IMG/VR virus record: IMGVR_UViG_3300050821_007134
Coordinates: 107,074-171,073 of that record
DNA: 64,000 nucleotides
Strand: one strand, 5' to 3'
From: a virus
Below are positions 40,265 to 47,595 of this stretch, piece after piece. The first letter of the stretch is position 1. Each line of letters starts with the position of its first letter. The notes under the pieces are model-generated. The model saw only the letters and a list, made by a program, of their open reading frames with translations, searched no databases and was not told the origin of the DNA. Both the position numbers and the translations under genes were made by a program.

Positions 40265-40512
40265 GCGAGTCTCACTACCTGACTTGTCAGGACGAGAATT
40301 GCGAAAAAGCCTACTGCGTTGCTCGAAGAGATTACGAAGCAAAATTAAGCGGTCTTGAAAGAAAAAATAGAGTTTTGCAGGTCAAAATAGATAATTTAAT
40401 AGTGGGAAATCTTAATGATTTCACAGAGATGGAATTAAAGGTCGTAAAGCATCATAGAGATGAGCTACTAACTGAAATAAAACTATTAAAAAATATATTA
40501 AAGAAGAAATGA
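40261..40512 (+). CDS. 83-aa protein, Cys-containing head and coiled coil
   Basis: The first 20 residues carry three Cys (HYLTCQDENCEKAYCVARRD), followed by a long coiled coil (LSGLERKNRVLQVKIDNLIV, HHRDELLTEIKLLKNILKKK). Possibly a small dimeric zinc protein. No family is recognised. Confidence 0.7.
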   Translation: MSESHYLTCQDENCEKAYCVARRDYEAKLSGLERKNRVLQVKIDNLIVGNLNDFTEMELKVVKHHRDELLTEIKLLKNILKKK

Positions 40513-40513
40513 C

Positions 40514-41503
40514 ATGGAATACAAGCACGACTTTGGTTTTGGCGATACTCGCGGAATTCGCGAAATTATGCTCAAACATGCCCCGTTCCTATCTTTGGGA
40601 CTCATGCCTTGGGAAAACTTCGGTTATCCAGCGCACGACGGGAACCCGCTCTTAAAGGCTGAAATTTCCAAACTTATCAAAAATCTCACAGGGAAAAGTT
40701 ACACTTATGTTTTAGTTACTGTCGGGGCAATGCACGCGATAAATGCCGCTATAGCGGCAATTCGGACCCCTAAAACCAAGTTTTTATACACAAACAAGCT
40801 CTATTTCGGCAGATATCCCGGTTTAGCGGTAAATTCAGGCCTCATTCATATCAAAACTGACAAAATGGGTCCCATGAATGGCGACATCGGAATCATCGAT
40901 TCCCCAAGCAATCCCGAAGGAATTCTGTCAAGCCACGGCAATGGAGACAATATCATCTGGGATGCCGCCTATTATTCGCCGACTTATTGCGGCATTGGTA
41001 ACAGGGACAACTTAAAGTGCTATCCCGTTATACCGAAACATGTGGTAATGGCCGGAAGTCTTAATAAACTAACAGGTGTAAATGGGCTAAGAATCGGATG
41101 GCTTGCGACAAACGACCAAAACATATATGAAAAGGCCCTAGGATACGTTACAAGCAACGTTTTGGGCATAAGCCAGCCTTCGCAGTGGGCCGCCTTACAA
41201 ATCCTCACCAAGGTCAATATGAGCGCTTTTTATGCTGAATCTAAGGCCCTTGTCGACTCCAATAAGACAGAATTGCAAAGACTTGACTATCTGTTCGGTT
41301 ATCAGCCTATACCGCGATGCGGTATGTTTGCCCTATTTGAGGTGGACGAGAAGTTGAGGAAATTGCTAGAAAAAGCATCGGTTCTAACCATGCCTGGGAG
41401 TCAGTGCGGAGATGATCGGGATAGCGTAAGATTTAATCTTGGAAATTCAAACAAAGATACAAAAGCGATGGTAGATGCGATCTTAAAAGCTGATGGTAAG
41501 TAG
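40514..41503 (+). CDS. PLP-dependent aminotransferase-like enzyme (fold type I)
   Basis: A 329-aa protein with the class I/II aminotransferase layout: HDGNPLLKAEISKLI (GxxxLRxAIA-like) near 41-55, IDSPSNPEG with Asn133, IIWDAAYYSP with Asp150 (cofactor pyridine N contact), and GSLNKLTGVNGLRIGW with Lys185 as Schiff-base lysine and Arg193. DSVRFNLGN near the end carries the carboxylate-binding Arg. It is shorter than the usual 350-400 residues but keeps all key residues. Histidinol-phosphate aminotransferase and threonine-phosphate decarboxylase are the nearest types by length and layout. Substrate unknown. It is the last gene of the rightward run. Confidence 0.85.
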   Translation: MEYKHDFGFGDTRGIREIMLKHAPFLSLGLMPWENFGYPAHDGNPLLKAEISKLIKNLTGKSYTYVLVTVGAMHAINAAIAAIRTPKTKFLYTNKLYFGRYPGLAVNSGLIHIKTDKMGPMNGDIGIIDSPSNPEGILSSHGNGDNIIWDAAYYSPTYCGIGNRDNLKCYPVIPKHVVMAGSLNKLTGVNGLRIGWLATNDQNIYEKALGYVTSNVLGISQPSQWAALQILTKVNMSAFYAESKALVDSNKTELQRLDYLFGYQPIPRCGMFALFEVDEKLRKLLEKASVLTMPGSQCGDDRDSVRFNLGNSNKDTKAMVDAILKADGK

Positions 41504-41644
41504 GTTGGCCACACATTGATGGGCATTGCATTGCAGGCTTGTCACTACATGCGGAAGATGAATTCCAATCAATGCCAAAGCATCTCCTGGATACTGAATC
41601 AAATGCCACAAATCTGGATTATTCAAAACTGACAAATCATTCAT
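41483..41644 (-). CDS. possible 53-aa ORF in the convergent gap
   Basis: An ATG one base after the stop of the large tail gene opens 53 codons (MNDLSVLNNPDLWHLIQYPG then DALALIGIHLPHVV), ending inside the 3' end of the aminotransferase gene. There is no SD and no recognised similarity. The position is what a last gene of the leftward unit would occupy. Otherwise the 142-base gap at 41504-41645 holds nothing clear: no strong terminator hairpin with a U-run is visible on either strand, only a weak 7-bp GGCATTG/CAATGCC pair. Confidence 0.3.
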   Translation of the reverse strand: MNDLSVLNNPDLWHLIQYPGDALALIGIHLPHVVTSLQCNAHQCVANLLTISF

Positions 41645-41645
41645 A

Positions 41646-44600
41646 TTAGCTAATCGGTATCGCCGAGCTTGAAAAAGAATAAACAGTGCTGCTCGCGAAT
41701 ACCACGTTTCCTAAATCTGGATTCAAATCGCCACCTGTATTACTGTTGAAACCAAAAGTAACATACGAAACGTTCGGTTGAATAGTTACTGCGAATGCCA
41801 CAGAATTTGAATTGTTATGATTCATAGTTCCACAAGATTCGATGGTTCCGTTGATTTTACTTCCCTGAGAGACAAATCCTGGAGGTAACGAAATCTGCGC
41901 TTGCGTTCCTGTGGGAGTTCCAGTTGTCCAGGTTCCCTTAATATGAATTGAATCTGCGCCATCATATTTATACCAGAAAGTTGCTCCAGTAACAGTTCCC
42001 ATTCCAGTAAAAGTTGGCGTATACGCGGTCCAGCTAGATGGACCACTTCCATTACTTAACTGAATTACGGTCCATTCAACAGCATTAACCAGTGTAGTGG
42101 CGCCTAAATTATTTATATGTGCAGTTCCACCAACAGCAGCTAATTCCAGTCTTACTGTTACAGGAGTATTAACTCCAGGAACGTAAATACCAGAAAGTGT
42201 TGTGGGCGTTATTACATCGTTGCCCGTGTTGGTATTATTCATCATGGCTGTACTAATATCTTCAGTTCCGTCGGTTAATTTAACGGCACTGGCGCCATCT
42301 GTAGTGGTATTAAATAATGGAAAAGTAGCGGTTATAAGATAAACCGCATTTGATGTAGGCGGTGTAAAAGTTATTCCGCATACGTTCCCGGCTGCGGCAG
42401 TTAGGTTTATGCCGGATGATTCTCTTATAGTAAGAGCATTCCCGCCAGAATTTGTCGGGTCTACATATGAAGCAGAGGTTGTACTCCAGCCCGATGCGCT
42501 ACCGAAATAAGCTTGAGCGTATGTACCGGCCCCACTGCCATTTCCGCTTCCACTCGCGCCCGCTAATGCACTTAGTGGTTTGGCATATAAGACAGAGTAA
42601 TTAATGGCTTGATCGCCACGATTAGCCCCGCCTACTACTTGAGCAGTGTAAATATGAGTTCCAGCGGGAGGAGAATCTATATATTTAAATGAAGATGCTG
42701 GTATTCCATGAATCTCAATTGCTATGTTATTCTGCATGTACATGAATTGAGAACTTATTAACACGCCATCTCTATAGAAATTAAGAGTTGCAGAACTATC
42801 GGTTGGAGTAGAATCTGTAATAATATAGCTTGGATTTGAAGATCCATCGGCCTGAAATCCAACTTCAACATCTCCACCGTTAGTAGTAACGACTGCCCTA
42901 ACGGGATTTACGCCACCGCTATCGAGAACTGGAATTAGAGTATTCGAGAAACCGAAGACGCCTGTAGAATTTGATTTAGCTATATTTGAAATGCCATCAA
43001 GTTGTCCGCCGTATAGACCTACGATTGGAACAGAGAAATCGAATGCTACCGTATCACTCGTATTGAACATGTTATTTGAATTATTTTTCTCTAAATTATT
43101 AGCGCTTGTTTTATAAGAGAAAAATATTTGATTTGTAGTCGCGCCGTCCGTAAATAAAATGGGCGCATCCGCGTTAGTTATGTTAGGAACAGATCCATTT
43201 TGCGATAACTGTTGAGACCATCCTACTGATTGGGTGTATGTTGTTGGAAGTTTAGTAAAATCTATTACGTAGCCAGTTGGCAACTGAATGTATGCGGTTG
43301 TAGCACTTACGGTTCCGCACTGAAATTGTCCTCTGACCTGAATAGAATCACCAATAACCCTATATTCTATTTCAGAATTAGTTACCGTGCCAAAACCAGG
43401 GGAAGGAGTAAAAGTTAAACTATCACTCCATGGGGTTAAAGGACTTTGAAACTGTCCGCTTAAGCCGATACCTTCGGCGAACATGTAAAAAGGATTACGT
43501 TCACTAGCATCTAAATATACGCCAGATCCACCATTAACTTGACCCTGAATATCAAAAACATAAGTTGTTCCGGCATTTAAAGAATAGACAGACTGTATAA
43601 ATTCATTTGAAACAGTGGGAGGAGTTCCAGCATAAAGAACTGCCTGAGATTCTTGTAATAACGTTGCTCCGCCAGAAGTGTTAAAAACTCTAGCGCCAGC
43701 TATACTATTTGAACCCTGATTATTTAATGGAACGGCGGTATAAACTTTATAAATTCCACTAATTGTGGGAGTAAATGAAAAAGCAGGACTATTATTAAAA
43801 GTTACGAATGAAGTAGAGGCGTTTAAGGTACTAAGAGTTGATACCGCGCTCGAAGCAAAATATGCAAATGCGCTACCTGTTGTTCTACCATTTGGACCCA
43901 TTAAAGCATTGTTAAGCGCGACAGAATATATCCATAAAGTTGTGAGAGCGTTATATACAGTACTGGATTGAGAATTCCAGGTTACTACATCTCCCGCTTT
44001 TAAATTGCCTAGATGTATTTCAGCGGCAGCAATATCACCATTTCGGCCACTTGTATCGAAGAAATAAGTTGTTGCGCCTGCATTTATCGCGCCATTTACG
44101 AAAGGTATGGCAATAATTCCACCAGAAGAAGACTGCGCTGAAAACCCTACTACATAGTCCCCGGCATATGGAACTGTATATTGCCCAGTTGCAGGATTAT
44201 AACCCGAGTTTGAATCGTAAGATACGTTACCTAAAATTATTGTTCCCGAACCAGAGAAAGATCCATAGGCTTTCATTTTTACTGGAAAGTTTTGACTTGT
44301 TAAACTTAAGCCGATACCTTCGGCGTACATATAAAATTGTGCAACATCGCCTCTAATAAAGGCATTCGGTCCACTTCCGGTAACTGCTCCTTGTACGTCG
44401 AAAACGTAAGGGGTACCGGCAACCAATTGATAGGTTGATTGGCAATAGGCACTGTTAACCGTTGCTGGGCTGTCAGAATATGCAACGCCCTGACTCTCGC
44501 TTAATAAAGTTGCACCGCCAGATGTGTTAAAAATTTTACAAACTGCTTCTTGGGTCGAAGAGTTAGTTTCTAATGGAACGCTCGCATATATTTTGTAAAT

Positions 44601-45479
44601 ACCGCTTATGACTGGAGTAAATGTGAACGCTGGACTATTGCTGAAAGTAGTAAATGTTGGAGCGACACTTGCTACTGGACTAGATATTGTATTAACGACA
44701 TTAGAAGTAAAAAGTGCGAATGAACTGCCGCCAGTATTTAGACTTCCATTTAATCCAATTCCTTCTGCGAACATGTAGAAAGGCGTAGGGCTTAATGTAA
44801 GCGTACCACTAGATGCGACCATTCCTTGAATGTCGAAAACGTAAGTATTTCCAGCTATTAAAGTGTAAGTAGATTGAGCATATCCACTAAATCCCGGATC
44901 AGTAACTCCGGCTTTGAACCCAATGGCCAATACTTGAGATTCAGCTAGTAAAGTGGCACCGCCGCTTGTATTAAAAATTCTTCCATAAAAAGGTACGTTA
45001 TCTCCTGGACCTGGAACCAAAGGAAGGGACGCATAAACTTTATACGTTCCGGTGATCGTTGGAGTAATCGTAAAAGCAGGACTCGTGCTAAATGTTTGAA
45101 ACGTTCCTACTGATCCACTAATTGCCGAGCCAGTAACTACTTGCGAAGATTGATAAGTTGCAAACGCAGAACTTCCAGAAGAAAGAAGTGGAGTCTCGAC
45201 ACCAGCAGAATTCAAAATATATGGAATGTTATCATTTTTGAAATAAAAAGAATTACTTCCAGATGGTGGATTCGCAGGAGTGGAAATTTGAGTTAGGGTT
45301 ATGGGATTTGGAGTGCTGCTACCTGATCCTGGAATTGAAACCCAGACGCCATTTACATACCCTCTAAAAGTATTTAATCCAGTGTCATAATAGATATCTC
45401 CATTCCTAGGATTAGCAGGAGCGGTTGGCAACGAGCCAAGATTTATTCCATTTTTGACATACTGAAAGTTATCAGACAT
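41646..45479 (-). CDS. modular tail fibre/adhesin protein, 1277 aa
   Basis: AAGGCGG precedes the ATG. An N-terminal module (VKNGINLGSLPTAPANP, NGDIYYDTGLNTFRGY) is shared with the next two fibre proteins. A ~140-residue repeat occurs three times (about 105-245, 252-393, 536-675), each with SPAF(T/S)xTPxI(T/S)GxYKVY, IFNTSGGATLL, Q-S-x-Y-x-L-x-AG-x-x-YVFD(I/V)QG and F/Y-AEGIGL. Between copies two and three is a C1q/TNF-like domain (395-520). A KSNSTG...YRDG...PPAGTHxYT module lies near 835-970, and a GTVTxxxxxYxxxGDSIxIxG module occurs at ~697-830 and again at the C-terminus. Such repeats are typical of receptor-binding or decorating fibres. Confidence 0.85.
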   Translation of the reverse strand: MSDNFQYVKNGINLGSLPTAPANPRNGDIYYDTGLNTFRGYVNGVWVSIPGSGSSTPNPITLTQISTPANPPSGSNSFYFKNDNIPYILNSAGVETPLLSSGSSAFATYQSSQVVTGSAISGSVGTFQTFSTSPAFTITPTITGTYKVYASLPLVPGPGDNVPFYGRIFNTSGGATLLAESQVLAIGFKAGVTDPGFSGYAQSTYTLIAGNTYVFDIQGMVASSGTLTLSPTPFYMFAEGIGLNGSLNTGGSSFALFTSNVVNTISSPVASVAPTFTTFSNSPAFTFTPVISGIYKIYASVPLETNSSTQEAVCKIFNTSGGATLLSESQGVAYSDSPATVNSAYCQSTYQLVAGTPYVFDVQGAVTGSGPNAFIRGDVAQFYMYAEGIGLSLTSQNFPVKMKAYGSFSGSGTIILGNVSYDSNSGYNPATGQYTVPYAGDYVVGFSAQSSSGGIIAIPFVNGAINAGATTYFFDTSGRNGDIAAAEIHLGNLKAGDVVTWNSQSSTVYNALTTLWIYSVALNNALMGPNGRTTGSAFAYFASSAVSTLSTLNASTSFVTFNNSPAFSFTPTISGIYKVYTAVPLNNQGSNSIAGARVFNTSGGATLLQESQAVLYAGTPPTVSNEFIQSVYSLNAGTTYVFDIQGQVNGGSGVYLDASERNPFYMFAEGIGLSGQFQSPLTPWSDSLTFTPSPGFGTVTNSEIEYRVIGDSIQVRGQFQCGTVSATTAYIQLPTGYVIDFTKLPTTYTQSVGWSQQLSQNGSVPNITNADAPILFTDGATTNQIFFSYKTSANNLEKNNSNNMFNTSDTVAFDFSVPIVGLYGGQLDGISNIAKSNSTGVFGFSNTLIPVLDSGGVNPVRAVVTTNGGDVEVGFQADGSSNPSYIITDSTPTDSSATLNFYRDGVLISSQFMYMQNNIAIEIHGIPASSFKYIDSPPAGTHIYTAQVVGGANRGDQAINYSVLYAKPLSALAGASGSGNGSGAGTYAQAYFGSASGWSTTSASYVDPTNSGGNALTIRESSGINLTAAAGNVCGITFTPPTSNAVYLITATFPLFNTTTDGASAVKLTDGTEDISTAMMNNTNTGNDVITPTTLSGIYVPGVNTPVTVRLELAAVGGTAHINNLGATTLVNAVEWTVIQLSNGSGPSSWTAYTPTFTGMGTVTGATFWYKYDGADSIHIKGTWTTGTPTGTQAQISLPPGFVSQGSKINGTIESCGTMNHNNSNSVAFAVTIQPNVSYVTFGFNSNTGGDLNPDLGNVVFASSTVYSFSSSAIPIS
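43455..45165 (-). repeat. three ~420-bp repeat units in the tail fibre gene
   Basis: Three units encode the same ~140-aa domain, at about 45165-44745, 44722-44300 and 43870-43455. Conserved cores include FNTSGGATLL and the ending AEGIGL. The DNA has diverged enough that the units are not simple tandem copies. Confidence 0.7.
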
Positions 45480-45488
45480 CGATCCGCC

Positions 45489-47552
45489 TTAAGCTAACGG
45501 TCTTGCGAATAAAAGTGTCCATTCTACGAATCCAGTACCGGGGGCTCCACCATCTTGGTTTGCTTCGTAAACTTGAACGGTGTAAGTATGAGTTCCAACT
45601 GGAGGAGTATCTATAAATCTGAATGCAGCAGGAGAAGATCCGCCTCTTTCAAATCCAGTGTTATTCCCGGACATAAAAGCTTGAGTAGAAATCAATGTTC
45701 CATCTCTATAAAATAAAATATTAATCTGTGGCCAAGTATTTACCGCCCCAGTGTGATAAGCTATAATTGTTCCAATATTCCCAGAACCATCGTCTTGAAG
45801 ACCGACTTCGACATCTCCGCCATTACATATTACTGTTGCACTTAATGGATTAACTCCATCAGTTATGGGAGTAGGAGAATTTGGAATTACAAAACTAGCG
45901 CCCGTAGAATTTGATTTAACAATTCTAGAAACTAAAGACGCTGGTACGGCAGAAGATGATATGCCTGCTACCATTGTGGCGACTAGTTGACATCCTATAA
46001 CATTTACGCCAGAAGGAGCCGTGGGAGCACTACTGGACGAATAATATGCGAAAGCAGTATAGGTATGGGTACCAGCTGGCGGGTTATCAGTAAAGTAGAA
46101 ACTAGCAGGAGAAAAACCTGTGATACCTACGCCAATATTGTTTTGCTGACCAGCTTGCTGACTGCAAATCTGCACACCATCTCTATAGATATCTATGATG
46201 CCATAAGCTACAATCCCAGAATTACGGTAAACCTGAATCATCGATCCTTCGGTCACGCCGTCTGGTTCGAATCCAATTCTGACTGCCTGTCCTTGAGTTG
46301 TGATTACACATTGTATGGGGTTGCTGCTGGGATCTGTTATTTGAGCGCCTGGAGCCGTAGTTACAGCCGTGCTGAAACCAGGACTGCCAGTTGAATTGCT
46401 CTTGACTGGTATGTTAAGTCCGAAGGTTGTGGACGGACTTGCGATCTGAACTATGTCTAAATAGTTCCCGACAGTTCCGAGATAAGTGGGAACACTTGCC
46501 GTTCCGTTCCATATACCCTGTACTGTATCGCCGCTTTTTAGAGTGGTGCGTATGTAACAGAAAGCATCCTGAGTCTGGATAGTAGTGCCAGAACCAATTA
46601 CGGTAGACTGAAAAAATGAACTAGCAGATACCTGAACACCATTAACATAAATTCCAATGTATTGGTTGGCACTGTGACCTGGAGTCTGCGCTACGGAAGA
46701 TCCCATGGCGATGATGTAATCTCCACCAGCCGGACATGTCCATGTACCCGTGGAAGGATTATATGCATTAAAGTTGTCTTGGACAACGGTGTCATATATG
46801 ATTGGAGAACCAGAGCCAGGCATAGTAGAACTGAACTCTACGCGGGACTTTACTATGGGACTACCATTTGCACCAGCCATACTATTAGGACTTATAGACA
46901 CGTTTGCAATATTGAAAGTCCAAGCCAAGGCATTGGTCGTAGTAATATGCCAAATAAGTCTATAATTAGTACTGTTGAAATTTGTTTGAAAATATCCGCT
47001 AAAACTTCCAGGCGTAGCAACTCCATTTACGAAATAATTAGGAGTGACCGGTATCAACACAGCGTTAGTGATGTCGTATACCCACATTTGAATATCACTG
47101 TTAGTTCCAAGCACGAAGTTAGCACTTGCTTGATATTCAAAGCTTATGTTGATAACTCCAGGAGAAAAAGCTAAATCACTAGTGAAATCGTATGATAATC
47201 CTTCACCTTGAGCGTTGGCCGCAGCTTTGGATAAAACCCCCATCGTGTGACCGACAAGAGGAGAAGTTTGGGTACTTGTAAATGTGAGATTAGTGACTGC
47301 GCCGCCGGTACCAGTCGTAGGTTGAGACACGGCGCCGTTATTATAGAGATTATAGCCATTGGTCGAGCCAATACTTGGATTAGTATTGTAATTTATGGTT
47401 CCGCTGCCGCCGAGAGGTCCCCAGCTGCCGTTCTCAAAACCTAAGAAGCCCTGGATGGTATCAAAATAAACATCTCCATCTGCGGGATTTGTAGGTGCCG
47501 TCATCCCGTAAAAGCTAATACCTTTACGGACTTTCCAAAAATTGTCTGCCAT
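45489..47552 (-). CDS. modular tail fibre protein, 687 aa
   Basis: GAAGGAAAG precedes the ATG. The N-terminus (VRKGISFYGMTAPTNPADG, VYFDTIQGFLGFENGSW) is the fibre-attachment module seen in its neighbours. A C1q-like beta sandwich spans about 231-370 (NAYNPSTGTWTCPAGGDYII, KSGDTVQGIW). Two KSNSTG modules follow (about 386-525 and 546-675), each with IYRDG or FYRDG, a polar Gln/Asn turn, P-A-(S/A)-F and PP(A/V)GTHTYT. C1q-like heads on phage fibres usually trimerise and bind cell-surface sugars, so this is a likely accessory fibre. Confidence 0.83.
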   Translation of the reverse strand: MADNFWKVRKGISFYGMTAPTNPADGDVYFDTIQGFLGFENGSWGPLGGSGTINYNTNPSIGSTNGYNLYNNGAVSQPTTGTGGAVTNLTFTSTQTSPLVGHTMGVLSKAAANAQGEGLSYDFTSDLAFSPGVINISFEYQASANFVLGTNSDIQMWVYDITNAVLIPVTPNYFVNGVATPGSFSGYFQTNFNSTNYRLIWHITTTNALAWTFNIANVSISPNSMAGANGSPIVKSRVEFSSTMPGSGSPIIYDTVVQDNFNAYNPSTGTWTCPAGGDYIIAMGSSVAQTPGHSANQYIGIYVNGVQVSASSFFQSTVIGSGTTIQTQDAFCYIRTTLKSGDTVQGIWNGTASVPTYLGTVGNYLDIVQIASPSTTFGLNIPVKSNSTGSPGFSTAVTTAPGAQITDPSSNPIQCVITTQGQAVRIGFEPDGVTEGSMIQVYRNSGIVAYGIIDIYRDGVQICSQQAGQQNNIGVGITGFSPASFYFTDNPPAGTHTYTAFAYYSSSSAPTAPSGVNVIGCQLVATMVAGISSSAVPASLVSRIVKSNSTGASFVIPNSPTPITDGVNPLSATVICNGGDVEVGLQDDGSGNIGTIIAYHTGAVNTWPQINILFYRDGTLISTQAFMSGNNTGFERGGSSPAAFRFIDTPPVGTHTYTVQVYEANQDGGAPGTGFVEWTLLFARPLA

Positions 47553-47595
47553 TTTACTTTCCTTCTGTTTCCACTATCCGCAGAGGGTTGATTGT

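Noticed and set aside
41504-41645. Bidirectional terminator between convergent units
   Set aside because: Only a weak 7-bp inverted repeat far apart and no U-run; not enough to call.
46662-47174. Plus-strand ORF of 170 codons inside the fibre gene
   Set aside because: Antisense shadow of a beta-rich fibre sequence, rich in Arg, Thr, Ser and Cys; no SD and no neighbour on that strand.
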